Under the pieces are notes generated by a model. The model was given only the letters and a program-made list of their open reading frames with translations. It searched no databases and was not told where the DNA came from. A stretch of 64,000 bases of DNA from Lichtheimia corymbifera B2541 (lineage: Eukaryota; Mucoromycota; Mucoromycetes; Mucorales; Lichtheimiaceae): positions 23,560-87,559 of the forward strand of contig JNEU01001093.1 in the NCBI GenBank assembly GCA_000697475.1. Direction: 5' to 3'. Within the stretch, counting starts at the first letter, position 1. The number at the start of each line of letters is the position of its first letter. Shown here piece after piece: positions 1 to 13,860 of the stretch. Both the position numbers and the translations under genes were made by a program.

Positions 1-852
1 CCCTTCGATCGTAAACGTCAAATTTCTTATTGAGTGGCTTCTTACCACCTATGGAGTGATGATCTTATAATTAGCTTCTTACACGTTTAAGTCTCGCAAC
101 CACCACGTTACAATCCCGTACTAGTACCATCTTTACAGGAACCTGGTATCCTTTGCCATGCGTCTATCACCGTAATGTCAGCTTTTGACTTCTTTGGATG
201 TAGGTATTCGCCCACAACAATGAAAAGGATGGCAGAAACGTAGCTCAGCACCATAGCAACGTCCAAAATTGTCAACTGTTTCTCATAAACATGCGACTAC
301 TTGGATGATACTTTGATTAGATCTACGCACAATCCATTTCCATCATTCATATTGTGAAAAATAAGGATATGAAACGGTCCACCACTTTATCATCATAGGT
401 ACTATGCATCCCATCACGGACACAGCTCTCTTCCCTCCATTGTATCTCACTTTGATCGCTAATTCACCAAATATAAGTCTCTGCGAACATCACAGTGGAT
501 CCTCCTTTTCGATGGATCAGAGTGAGAGTTAACTGGCTTTTGTGCTCATTCATAATGCTTCATTGTTATCCAACTTTCATTATCATGATCATTTTCATTG
601 TTCATTGTGATATATGACTTTTTGTATTTTGTACGCCAGTGTACTGACTGGAAACAGCTATTAATCGCTCAATATATGAATGGTCACAAAGCATTGGAAA
701 GGTGTCACTTGCACAGGTGATGATTTGATCATGCAGACAGATAAAGCGAAAATTGACGAGTGTGAGACACCGCAGTTGCTTCCCTTTCGAGTTCCGGTTG
801 GACCTTTATACGCTTTGCATATAACCAGCACTTTTATTCTCTCTCCACAACC
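1..852. other. Left-edge intergenic region with possible partial minus-strand membrane-protein exons
   Basis: No full gene is supported here. On the minus strand, about 117-290 reads as an open C-terminal exon with a hydrophobic stretch (VAMVLSYVSAILFIVVGEYL) followed by a polar tail and a TAA stop. A second open stretch at about 385-500 carries another hydrophobic run (MGCIVPMMIKWW). They could be exons of a small membrane protein, but I cannot find a convincing intron joining them (the GT-AG pair between them is only about 30 nt apart), and no family is recognised. The + strand part from about 600 to 852 would hold the VPS15 promoter and 5' UTR. Confidence 0.25.
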
Positions 853-3800
853 ATGGGGAACAAAATCTCCAATGTAACTGCCATTGCAGGCATCGACAGC
901 TACGTCAGTGAACTAGGTGATATATACTATGAGCGAAGGTATAGAGAAACAGAACGCATTCAATCTGGTGGGTTCGACATGAGGCTCATTCCTTCTTGCT
1001 ATCCTTAGTATTGGCAATGCGCGTTTCATGAAGACTATTCGTGGTCGACACAAAGATACTCTTGTTGTCGTCAAGATATTCGTCAAGCCAGACCCTCAAC
1101 TGTCGTTACGTTCATATGTCAAAAAGCTACAAGGTATGTGGTTCTAGAAACAAAGCTGGATATGACTAGATCAGCTCATGGTCATGGTTACGTTTCCTTA
1201 GACGAGCATGATGCCCTTATCAATGTTTCGAACGCATTTCCTTTCCAACGTATCCTGGAAACAGACAAGGCAGCGTATCTCGTTCGTCAATACTTTTGCA
1301 GCAGTCTTTACGATCGCATAAGGTATATCCGCCCTCGTCGTTGGTCGTTGACATTTGCATACACAAAACTGACGCCATTCATCCATGCTTAGTACCCGCC
1401 CATTCTTGACGCTGATTGAAAAGAAATGGATCGCATATCAGATTCTCAAAGCAGTAGCAAGTACGCATGCAAAAAAGGTATGTAAGAGGAGTGGATATCA
1501 TTATTGTCAGCATTGGATTAATGCAAGATGGTTACAGATTTATCATGGTGACATCAAGACTGAAAATGTATTGGTTACCTCGTGGAATTGGGTCTATCTC
1601 GTGGATTTTGCTTCCTATAAACCGACGTATCTACCAGAGGTAAATAATCTCACGTGTGTCTGATATCAGGTATGTTAATCACATGTTGCAGGATAATCCA
1701 GCGGACTTTTCTTTCTTTTTTGACATGTCGTCTCGAAGATGCTGCTATATCGCCCCTGAACGTTTCTATAACGCTGGCACGGCAGTGGATCAAAGAATGG
1801 TATAAACATGGAGGTTGATGGTTACAGGGGTCGATCAAAGTTAACGGATGTTTTTCCATAGAAAAATCTTGATTGGGATGAACAAGTGAGCGAGCTGACT
1901 CCGGAAATGGATATCTTTTCGGTTGGGTAATGTGGCATCTTTCTACAAAAATACCTTGGAAACCTTTGCTGATGAAGCTTCTTTAATAGATGTGTTATTG
2001 CCGAGCTATTTCTGGAAGGGACATCTATCTTTTCTTTATCGCAATTGTTCAAGTATCGAAGCGGAGAATACAACCCAGACAACAGCCTTGACAAGATTGA
2101 TGATGAGAACATAAAGGTAGGGGATTGGATTGGATTGGATTAGGTTGTATTGGATGCAGTAGACTGAGGTACGTTATATGTAGAGCATGGTGAAGCACAT
2201 GATCCAATTGGACCCCAAGGATCGTTTTACTGCCGAACAGTATCTGTCAGAATGGTAAGGTCGATATGAACAACCGTGGATTGCTTTTGGATAACCTTGT
2301 TTTGATAGGCGTGGAAAAGCGTTCCCACAATACTTTTACACATTCCTGCATCAATACATTAGTTCCGTGACTGAGCCAATCGATTATGAGGCAACACAAC
2401 AATCCACAGCTGCCGTAGCCGATGCCATGTCCTCAGCACTAATGGGCGTCAACAGTATCAGCAAAAAGCTTATCGATGCTGACGAGAAAATCGAACGGAT
2501 ATACCATGATTTCGACAAGATTGCTTACTTTGTCTCCTTCCAAGGCGACTCAATACCAGCAACTCAACCAGATTCCACAACAGCTCGGTCTGGTGGTCCT
2601 CGAGAACGACGAAGAACTTTAACAGGTAATTGGGAGAGAGAAATAGAGAAGGAGTGACATGGATGTAACTTTGGTCATATAATATAGATTTGCCAAATAC
2701 CACTGCGTCATCGGTAAGTCCGTCATGACATTGATTGATAACCAACTTACATTGTACAGCAGATCATCTTACCACCCATTCTCAACATACCCAATTACGA
2801 ACCCGAGAATACTACAGTGAATCATGTGGATCATCAGCAGAATCCTGGAGGTAATTTGGACTCAAGAGGCAATTGAGAGAGACAGAGAAGAAGCTGACTG
2901 GATTTTAAACGTAGAACATGGAACACTCATTTTCCTATCATTCGTGTGCTCTTTGCTTCGCAATGCATCCTTCCCAAGCTCAAAATTGAAAGCACTGGAT
3001 ATTCTGTTGGCGTTGGCAGAGCATTTGCCCGATGATGTCAAATTGGATCGACTCGTACCTTATTTAATGACTCTCCTATCTGATGACGCTGCCCTTGTTC
3101 GTGCAAATGCAATCAAGACTTTGACCCAAGTGGTAACTAATATTGACTTTTCTTTCCTCTTCCTTCCGAAGATGTACTTATGGTTCTGCAATAGCTTTGT
3201 ATGGTGGAATCTATCTCGCCCATCAATGCAAGGATATTTCCCGAATACATTTTACCCAACGTATGCGACTTTGCCAAAGATGAAGATGTTTTGGTGCGAA
3301 CGACCTATGCCAGTTGTATTGCTTTGCTAGCCGAGACTGCACTGAGATTCTTGGAAATGACCCAGCTCCTCAAAAGCGATAGCAATTTTCCTGTGGTTGA
3401 TATGGACACTGACGAACTTGATTTTGAGGTATAAACCAGATTCGGTCATTGCTGCTCAAATACTGATGATGTCGTTAGTCTGCCTATGATTCCTCATTGC
3501 AAGATCTCAAGTCTGTTATACAAGAACAAGTGACGGCCTTGCTGATTGATTCGGAAAGCTCTGTCAAGCGAGCATTATTGACCAACATCACATGTTTGTG
3601 TGTGTTCTTTGGGAGGCAAATAGCCAATGATCTTCTCTTGAGTCACATGATTACGTACTTGAATGACAAGGATTGGATGCTACGTAGGCAAGTATATATT
3701 TAAATGGGCATGCAAATTTTCTTTTGCTTATACTGTACTACTATTAGCGCCTTTTTCGAAAGCATCAAAGGCGTCGGAACTTGCGTAGGCGCACGCAGCT

Positions 3801-6800
3801 TAGAAGAGTACATCCTGCCATTGATGGTTCAAGCATTAACTGGTAAAGGAGAAAGAGGATAGTATGTATATCCATCGGCTGACGACATGCTCTACAGATG
3901 CGGAAGAGTTCGTGGTGGAAAAGGTGCTCAATACATATGCGAGCTTGGCAGAATTGGATTTATTTTCAAAGATGAAACTATGGGAGCTTATTGGCATCAT
4001 CGCCCCTTTGATATGCCATCCAAGCGTATGGATTCGACACGGTAAGTGGTACACACAGTGGTCAATGGCATATCCACTTATACATGAAGACCAGGTGCTG
4101 TTGGCTTTATTGTGTCAGCATCCAAGCATTTGCCAGAAACGGATATCTGGTGTATCATATACCCACTTTTGACTCCATTCCTCAAGGCCGACATATCGAG
4201 CATCAATGAAGAGGAGCTGATGGAAAATGCAAAGACACCGGTAAATTCTTGTGTAATAGGCCAGGGGAAAGGTTGACTTATATAGAGGTGAATTAGCTTT
4301 CACGGCAGATTTACGAGCAAGCGATAGGATGGGCGACGAAAGCGACATCCAAATCACTTTTCTGGAAACACCAACGTGAGAAACGGGCGAGATCGAATGC
4401 GCCAAGACAACGTAAATCTGGACCGGCAATGCTCTTGCGTCAAGGTATGACATATCAGAATATCATATATTTGCGTGGTACTGATGTCACGATCAGGATC
4501 CCTGTTGACTAGTGCTATTGGCGAAGAAATAGAGGTGTCTCAAGAGTAAGCATTAGCCAGGTAGTCACAAGGTGTGATACTTATATGCATAACATTCAGA
4601 GACGAATACTATCTGGAACGGCTGCGGAATATGGGAATGTCAGCAGAAGATGAGGAGATCATTGCCCTTTTGCGAGATTACCTATACAAAGTGTCACATG
4701 CAAAACTCAAGTAAGAAGCACAATGATCCATACAAGCAAATGTAGCTAACATTATTATCTTAGTCGTCCAAAAGGCTTTGAAGATCGAAGCATTGTCGTA
4801 AGTAAATGTTTTTACCATCATGGATATCTCCCTGAAATGCGACCTATTTACGTAGAACGGCGATGTCTTCCTCAAGAGCATTGGTGTAACGCCATTGACA
4901 GTGTTTCTTCCTGATCTTTCACAAGATACCCCTTTCAGCCAAGACCTTTCATCCAACTATGTAAGTGCTCCACGATTTGGAAAAAGTAGCCATTTGTTAA
5001 CAAGCTTTTTAAATAGGCTGGTGGCATAGAAAGGTGAGACAAGTGTCCTCAACAAGTGCTATGGTTGACTAACTCTATTAATTTTTTCAGACCATCGACG
5101 ATGCAGACACGAGCTAAACAGAATTCATGCAAGATTAGCCGAGTTGCGAGTGAGCCACATGTACAAGCGATTCTACCAGACCTTGACAAGTCAACCAATC
5201 CTGAAACCGCATCGGTGACGTCCAATAGTGGACTTATATCCAGCCCAACTGATATCAGCTTTGATGTACATTCAGCACCACAGCCACGAACAAAAGGTAT
5301 TACTGTAGTCTTCTTTCAAAAACAGGCATGTATTGACTTTTGTGGATATAGGTCCCTTATCACCTTCAGAGTTGGATGAACGAGCAAGATTTTCCATGCC
5401 TACGCCCAAATCTATTGGTAGGTGTTATGTGAATTAATGTGCGGGAAAGTAATTAATATATCATTGCTAGTTGGCTATGAGCATTTGCAGAATCTACTCA
5501 TGAAGACAGCTTTGGAAGCTTTCCCTCCCCATATGCCAGGTACGTTGTCGTATGGAAACGCACAAATGAGTTAGGTGACTTAAAAGTGGATGAATAGAGT
5601 TCACGGGTGATCCAGCCATCATGAAGCGCATAAAAAGGTTGCCACAGGGAACATCGCCTTTTAGGACCGTCAACAGTTGGAAGCCTGATGGTAAGAATAT
5701 TGAAGCATTGGTTGGATGCGAGTTCTCAACTGGAAGTGTAGGTACTTTGGTCGCACACTTTACGGAACATACGGCTGGTATCAACCAACTGGCGATATCT
5801 TGGGATAATCTCTTGTTTGCTTCATGCTCGGATGATGGCTCGGTCAAGATATGGGATTGCTTCAGGCTAGAGCGCAACGTCACTAACCGATCCCGAGCAA
5901 CATACAACCAGCAAGGTACATTGATAGCTTCAGGATGACAAAGCGTATCTTGCTAAGAGCATATTTTAGGGGGCCGCATCAAGTGCATCACTTTTATCCA
6001 CCAAACTTACAGCATTGCTTCAGCATCTGACAATGGCAGCATTCATGTATTTAGGTAAAAAGGATAACGGAGGTGGGGATGATTTTTTTTTCATGCCTAT
6101 TCATATGCTGGGATACAGGGTGGACATACGCAGTACGGGAAGTGCTCTCAAATTCGGAAAGTGTATTCCTGTGCGACGACACCAATTGATGAATGAATAT
6201 GCCGTGTGCATCCAACATTTCACAAGTAGTACGTACATTCTTTTGCATAATGCCGACATCAACTCACATGGGTGGACTTAGATGCATCGAATACTATGGC
6301 TGGATCCAAGTCTATACTCTTGTTTGCAACCAACAAGGGCAATATTTATGCGATGGATTTGATGACAATGGAGGTCTTGTGGCAGTTAAAAAACCCCTTG
6401 AGTCATGGTGAGTATACATTTGGCGATCAAAGGGAAGGAAGAATTCTAAGTTTTATGCTATAGGTGTTATTACTAGCATGGTTACTGATCGACTACATAC
6501 GTGGATGATGGTTGGAACAACACGCGGTATCTTGACATTATACGACTTGCGCTTCCAAATTCCGTTAAGATCTTGGTTACATCACAGCAAGAGCCGTATC
6601 AATACGATGCTTCTAAGTCACGATCCCAAGGCTGAAGGAAAGCATGTGATTATTGCTGCCGGCAAAAATGAGATCTCTGTATGGGATATTGTGCAATTGC
6701 GTTGCATTGAGGTGTTCCTTGTTCGACCTGGAGATGAGAAGACTGTGACCAACAATGGGATAGCGACCGATGTATTTCAGGTACGTTGTTGTGGATGAAC

Positions 6801-7326
6801 ACCCAAAATGATTTCATACTTATATGCATGCATCGTGTAGGCACTGGAAGCACCCAATGAAGAGGATATTCTTGGCACATCATGTACAAGTAGTGAAGCT
6901 CATTTTTCAGAAAATTCGATTCGAGCGGTGGTGTCGCCTGCAGATTGCCGATTCATTATTACAGGAGGATCCGATAGAAAGCTACGATTTTGGGATACTG
7001 CACGGATTGAGAATTCGAGCGTCGTCTTGGGATTGGATATAGATGAGCCAAAGCCGCGCTTTAGGATGAGCGTTCAGAATCATATCAAGTTTTATCTCGA
7101 GTTTGCACAAGCACAACGTACGTCCACATCCAGTACTTCAATGCACCGTACAGCATTCAGTGGATCGGGATCGCACCATTCAAGCCCTAGCGAGATCAAC
7201 TTTGCACAACAACAATCATTATTGCGAAATCATACCGATGCTGTGATGGATGTCATTCTTACCGAAGTGCCTTATCCTATGATCATTAGCGGTGATAGAG
7301 ATGGTGTAATTAAGGTGGTTTCATAG
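853..7326 (+). CDS. VPS15: VPS15-like regulatory subunit of class III PI3-kinase (pseudokinase + HEAT + WD40)
   Basis: Multi-exon gene for the scaffold/regulatory subunit (PIK3R4/p150) of the Vps34 phosphatidylinositol 3-kinase complex, which acts on endosomes, vacuole and autophagosome membranes. The start at 853 gives Met-Gly-Asn-Lys, a typical N-myristoylation context for Vps15. The kinase domain shows the family's degenerate catalytic loop [16 protein letters not shown] and DFA instead of DFG (about 1550-1620), then the APERF segment (about 1755). HEAT-repeat-like helices cover about 2.9-4.2 kb, and WD40-repeat blades (for example [21 protein letters not shown] and a terminal [10 protein letters not shown]) fill about 5.7-7.3 kb. 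One early intron (about 2116-2160) holds a (GGATT)n tract. About 20 short introns make exact exon ends uncertain, but the domain order and length match the family. The next gene begins only about 110 nt downstream. Confidence 0.93.
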
Positions 7327-7433
7327 CAATAAAGATTACTGAAATAGTAAAGTGACACAAAAATGCAGCTCGCACCTTGGTCTTTCTCGTATTCTTTTCC
7401 TCTTTATCAAACTACTATTTGTCTTTCTTTGTC

Positions 7434-8456
7434 ATGAGCCCAGTTGAATCTCCCATTACACAAGTGTCATCGACAACACAACCAGCCCTATCCAATACGC
7501 ATTCCGAAGAGGACCATTCAGGCACTGCATCTGATGACGAGAGACAACAGCAAGGGTTGCCACCTGTATTAACGCTTGAACTTCGTGGGGAGCAAATACA
7601 GATCAGCCGTGAGACCCTGGTATAGTGCAGTATGCGATAGATTGTAGTGTATCAGTTCTTATGAATGGATAACCTCATATTCTATGATGATAGGTAGCCT
7701 TTCCCGAGAGCATTTTGATTGCCATGTTTCCAAACGGGCTCGTATTGAATGGGGCGAGGCAAGCACAAGTTGACTTTGATCCAGAGTGTGTTCGAATGAT
7801 GCTTGATTTCTTTGTTCAAGCACGCACAACGCATGCAGCACATTTTTCGGAGGAAGCTTATTTGACAGAGATAGCTTTGGATAACAGAAACATCGCCAGT
7901 GCACCACAACATCATCCCCTTTTTACAAAGCCAATGGTCATTGTTCTACGAGAAGAGCTTGATTATTACATATTACCTGCTCAGCAGCATGCAAAGCCTT
8001 CAACAAGCACCATGACTAGTCTCAAAACAGCAGGTGGTCATTATCTACAACAACAAAATCAAGTATTTGAGGCGCTGTTACGCAATATCAGCAAGGAAAA
8101 CAACATGGCTGAACAACACCTTGTGGACATTTTGTGTAAAGCTGGTTTCTCTCTGGAGGATACTTGGAACTATCGTGCTCTGGAGCCCAAAAGAACGTGT
8201 ATCAGTAGCCTGTCACTTGTACATCTTGAAACCAGTGGACCCCAACGACGCATGGCAACGGCACAAAAATTGATGATGTTTTATGGCAAACCAGCAGTAA
8301 GTCTCTTTTTATTTCTCCAAATAGCATCAACAGAGCAGCTGATCACATTTACAATAGAGAAAATGTTGGTGGGATCATACATGTGTCGAATTGATGGATA
8401 TGCAGGTGCGACTGTGGGCACGACGTACATGGACCTTGGAATTGGCACTCGTGTGA
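7434..8456 (+). CDS. BTB/POZ-domain protein, Whi2/KCTD-like
   Basis: Three exons are well defined: 7434-7619, 7694-8296 and 8358-8456, each joined by GT-AG introns in phase 0. After an acidic, Ser-rich N-terminus, the protein has a KCTD-type BTB/POZ fold (strand LTLELRGEQIQISRETL, then FPESILIAMFPNG, and DFDPECVRMMLDFF). A C-terminal block with KCWWD and VRLWARRTWTLELALV closes the protein at the TGA at 8454-8456. This resembles the fungal Whi2-like family, whose yeast member activates Psr1/Psr2 phosphatases and helps restrain TORC1 and growth under stress. That family assignment is from memory of the motif pattern; the BTB fold is the firmer part. Unspliced read-through of the last intron gives a false longer ORF. 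Confidence 0.7.
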
Positions 8457-9821
8457 CTCGATCCACTTACTACAACTACGACGACTATCATACTCTATGG
8501 CACCGTTAGCATCTATTTAGCATCGTTACATTGTTATTGCTATCGAATATACCACTATAATACAAATCCAACGCTGATAGTGAGCATAGTTGTGGCAAAG
8601 CACGAGTTTGGGCAGAAGGGGTGTGTGCGTGTGTGTGCGTGTGTGTATGTGTGTATGTGCATCCACGAGATCTTTCACATATGTGTCACAGCAGCAGCAG
8701 CAGCATCACCATTTTCATCATGCACGACCGAACACTTTCCTCTACTACTGTGTATGTGCGTATGGGATTGGACATGTGCGTGTATCTGTTTATGTGAGTA
8801 CAAGCACCCTTTTGCATCTATGCCATCTTCATCATGGTCATCGGAGCATCGGATACAAGATAACCTGATTGTGGCACCTAATCTAAGAAGAAAGTATACC
8901 GTAACAATGCATCCGATCGCTCCATGGTCATTGTTGTCTTGAAGACAACGTGGAAAAACAAGCATTCGGATGCCAAGTAATAAGGTAACGTAAAAGAACT
9001 AGTTTCTCAAAAATTCTAGTGTCAATGCGCGCGCACACCCACACTTTACGCGCGCGCGTGACGAACTGTTCTCATGGAACCAGCATTTCAACATCCCCTG
9101 AAACAGCAATATCCACTGCTATATACGTTGTTCTCTAGAATCCTGCATGTGGGGATGGGCCGTGGTGGTCTGGGAGTGGGGTCACGTTAGATCAAAGTGT
9201 GTGTGTGTGTCGAAAGCACGTATACTCACATAGTGAACCAAAAAGACGTTTCAGATCGTGCATGCGCCACATATTGTATTGTCGTTGTCCCTGTTTTCGT
9301 TTTGCTATTTACACAACAAAGCTTCTACCTTTGAGATCTGTCACTTTAAAAGAGATGAGCACCACTGTTATTTGCCGACATGCGCACAGACCGGTGACAC
9401 CTTGCGTTTTATAAGCATAAGCATGAAAAGCCATTTCTCGGATATTGGAATAGCATGTGCATGTGTGCTGCAACATATGAAAAACGTAGATCGTGCGTGT
9501 GTGAGGAGAGGACAAAAAATGATGATGATTGTTTGTATTCGATTCACCAATGAGACGGTTGCAGCAAGAGATGCAAAGGAGAAATTCGCCCGTGGGAATG
9601 GCTACACACAACACACAGCTACCGATAAAGAGGTCAAGGGAGATGAATGCGTTCTGCATACCTAAAAATGGATGCACTGTGTGGAGAACAAGTCGAATCA
9701 CAGAAACAGCATTTCAAGAAAAGGTCACTCCGCCGATCCATAAATGCGGTTTGCATAATCCTTACTTCTCCACTCTTCTTTTTCCTTTTCTACCCGTTTT
9801 CTTTTTTCACTTTCAAGCGTC
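8457..9821. other. Intergenic: low-complexity GT/CA tracts and a GC-alternating dyad
   Basis: No gene is supported. GTGTGC-type tracts lie at about 8619-8660 and 9198-9212, and 9025-9060 contains two alternating GC runs facing each other across a CA-rich spacer. A pyrimidine-rich stretch just before 9822 looks like the promoter/5' UTR of the zinc-finger gene. Confidence 0.5.
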
Positions 9822-10952
<1,131 letters not shown>

Positions 10953-11596
10953 ATCCTCCCCCCACCCACACATACAACACCTTCATTCGGCTGTACATGT
11001 TGTCTTTTTCTTTTTACTAGGGTCATTATTGTGTAACTTTTTCTTCTCTTTTACATATTGCTTTGCTCGTTCAGAAGCACATACAATCTCGCTCAATATA
11101 TTGGTTATGTCCAAATAAAATGAAAATTGGTGTAATCATGTCATGTGTGCATGTACAAATGCCATGCGAAACTTCGGTATGGGTTGCAGCAGCTGGCAGA
11201 TGATCACGAACGCATGGCTATGCTATCGTGGTACAAATTGACCTTACTTAACACGCGTGAAAAAAAAAAAAAAAAGACCTGGTCCGAATTTTGGGGAATG
11301 GCCTTTTGTGTGCGTGTGAACACACAATCACACACTGCTTTGATAGATGTTATAACGCATTATAATGTATTGCTTCTTATACAAGCAACATGAATACAAA
11401 ACAATTGGGGCTACAATAACGATATACTATGGGTGGTGGGCTAGTGATGGATATGTGCTAGGCTATACAACAAAAAGTGCTGGAAAATATACATAAGAGT
11501 GGTGATTGAAGGGAGTTGGTGAGTACTATTTATAACAATGAAAGGTATGCATCATGCTTGGTGGATGTATAGTAGGAGGAGAGGTGGTGTCCATGA
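10953..11596. other. Intergenic region, 3' UTR of zinc-finger gene and AT-rich spacer
   Basis: Pyrimidine-rich 3' UTR sequence follows the stop, with AATAAA at about 11115 as a candidate polyadenylation signal. A run of 14-15 A lies at about 11261. No coding signal is seen. Confidence 0.5.
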
Positions 11597-11811
11597 CTAA
11601 GATTGCTGCTGGTGCTGTTGCTCCTGAGCCAGCAGAAGCAAATAGATTTCAAGATTGTTCATGAATACGCTTGGTTTACTAGGACACATCCTATATAAGA
11701 TGGCATGATGATGATGATGATGAGCAAAAGGAAATGGACATGCTTGTGGCTCTGAACTTACATTGAATAATGGCCTTTTTGGCCACAATGGACACATCGA
11801 CCGTCAGACAT
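11597..11811 (-). CDS. 47-residue CCHC zinc-knuckle microprotein
   Basis: Two exons on the minus strand, 11811-11762 and 11690-11597, joined by a 71-nt intron beginning GTAAGT and ending TATATAG. Splicing creates the motif CVHCGQKGHYSMMC, an exact CX2CX4HX4C zinc knuckle; neither exon alone contains it, which strongly supports the intron. The start ATG (MSDGRC...) is fixed because an in-frame TAA lies 15 nt upstream with no AG between them to serve as a splice acceptor. After the knuckle come SKPSVFMNN, a short leucine-rich helix (LEIYLLLLAQE) and a Gln/His tail. CCHC knuckles bind single-stranded nucleic acids in CNBP, Air1/2 and retroviral-type nucleocapsid proteins, but here the knuckle is almost the whole protein. 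It could be a nucleic-acid-binding microprotein or a decayed piece of a larger gene or retroelement. Confidence 0.55.
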
Positions 11812-13860
11812 TGGGAGAAGTTGTTATTGGTGATTCTTGGAGAAAGGAATACAATGCGTCCCTTTATATAGGTGTTGTTATGTGTGTGTGCGTGTGTCTC
11901 GGACGAAGCGACACGCATGGCAACACAAATGATTTCATCAGTGGCGGATTTGTATTCCCATCTCTTGTCGTACTATGCCCAGAATAGACCGATCCTCATG
12001 CTACTGCGACTCGTCGCACCTAATCCTTTATCATTCTGACGCTGTTCTCCACAGCGTTCTGTTATCAGTTGCACTCACACACCCCCAATCACCTTTGTTG
12101 CATAACATTCTTTGTGTGAGCGGGAAATTGAAGAAGGCTCAACGAGTACCAATCATAGACACCATGCTTTAAAATAAAGTTTGGATGTGCATAGCTCTCA
12201 ATGGCAGTGGCGTTGTCTCTGACATCGCGTCATTTCCTGCGTGATGGTGGCAGCAGCAGTAGTAGCAGCACCTTTTACTACTATTGCTGCGGTCGTCAAC
12301 AGGTTGCTGCTTTAATTAGATGCCTTGGCAACATGGCAGTTGTGTGTGTGCAACGCACCACAAAGGTCATGCAACCAAGTTTTGATTGTGTGGGAGTGTG
12401 AACAAGGGTTTTTTTTTACACTATGTGTCTTGAAAGGTCCAATTCAAGTGGTTCGTTCCAACCACAGCATGAAGCGGTGTTTCAAAGAAGGAAAGAAACC
12501 ATATCATCTGCCATCCTTTGTAATAAAAGTGAATCCATTCCTTTGGAACGAATTAATTCAATTGGGCGTGGCATCATTCAGGGCACGAGCATTCGTCCTG
12601 TGACTTTACCAAAGATAAAACAAAAGCCGCCTTGTGTGTCTCTTAGATAACAACAAGGAGTAAAAAGATCATTATGCTATTGAGATCGGGTCCATTGTTA
12701 TCCCCTACTTGGTATAGGTCAGCTGAACGAATGAGAAAGAAATCACCTCATGGGTTATTTCCTCCACTGTCAGTGTGCATGCAAAGCACAGCCACACCCA
12801 CCTTGAAAGATCTGCCATTTGTAATGGCCATCTTATTATTGTATTGCCAACATCCACTCTGCCTCCCATGTATCTACGAGTGTGCGTGCTAATGCTTCTT
12901 TGATATTTGGCTAAATATGTAGTATCAGCGTGTGTGAAAGTGTACACAGCATATATGGTGCAGCTGCTGAGTATCAGATCTCAAGATGAGATCTGGTATA
13001 CCTTCCATAAGAGAAAAAGGCATCAATCCTTGTGCGTTCCAATCCTGGAGTGCACCAATCTACCCCACATTCGCTGTTGTCTTACATCCAAGTGCATAAT
13101 TCTCCCAAACATGCACCATAACAAGTATAATCGAGATTATTCCGCGGGAACGCAATGAGGTTATGCTGATAGGTCGCTTGCAAACTAGAGTAAATAGTCA
13201 TCATGATAATACAACGCCCAAACATCATGCACGGGCCATGAATAATCTGAGAAGCGGTAACCGAAAACGTTGATCTCCAATAATCACGATTGTCATTTCC
13301 ACGTTTAAGAGTCAGTGGATCGGCTGAAAAGCTTCTCCGACAGCTTGCATTGGCTTGAGACCCCGTGCAGATAACGATGATCCAGGCTTGCTGAGTACGG
13401 GGGTGTGGGAAAAGATGCAAGGTGGATTATGTGGTGTGCCACAATGTGTCTAGAATCATCTCTTGCCATGTCAAAGTATTAACCAATTATGCAACGTCTG
13501 CTGATCTCAGATAATTCCTTGTGCATCGGTCCACCAAGTCTAAATGGATTACCCCACATTCCCCTTATATAGGCAATATGGGAAATGGGAATTGATGACA
13601 AGTTCCAGCTGATCAAGAGCATGACTATGCCGCATAACAATGGGTTCATGCTAGCTTTTATGCTCAAGGTTTACCAGCCTTATTCACCATGATAAGATAT
13701 TATTATTCTACAACGCTCATCGGGTGGTAGCCTATTTCATCATCAGAGAAAATGATCACATCATGTGCCATGATTGGCTAACAACTAGCATGTTTGGCAT
13801 TGTTATTATAAATCTTTATTATAATGTGTAGAGCAACATCGTATGTATTCAAGGTACACC
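11812..13860. other. Intergenic region between divergent/convergent neighbours; no firm gene
   Basis: About 2 kb without a supported gene. The + strand frame at 12423-12650 is open and fairly protein-like (ending KIKQKPPCVSLR), but an overlapping frame is open as well and no start or splice context confirms it. Around 12975-12995 there is a short inverted repeat around AGATCT. Upstream sequences of the zinc-knuckle gene (above 11811) and the 3' flank of the protease gene (below 13861) lie here. Confidence 0.4.

Noticed and set aside
8580..9701. Several 60-135-codon frames in the GT-rich spacer
   Set aside because: They run through dinucleotide repeats on both strands and have repeat-driven Cys/Val or His/Thr composition, typical of spurious frames.
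12423..12650. Small + strand gene ending KIKQKPPCVSLR
   Set aside because: A second frame over the same bases is also open, and no start or splice context or family motif supports it.
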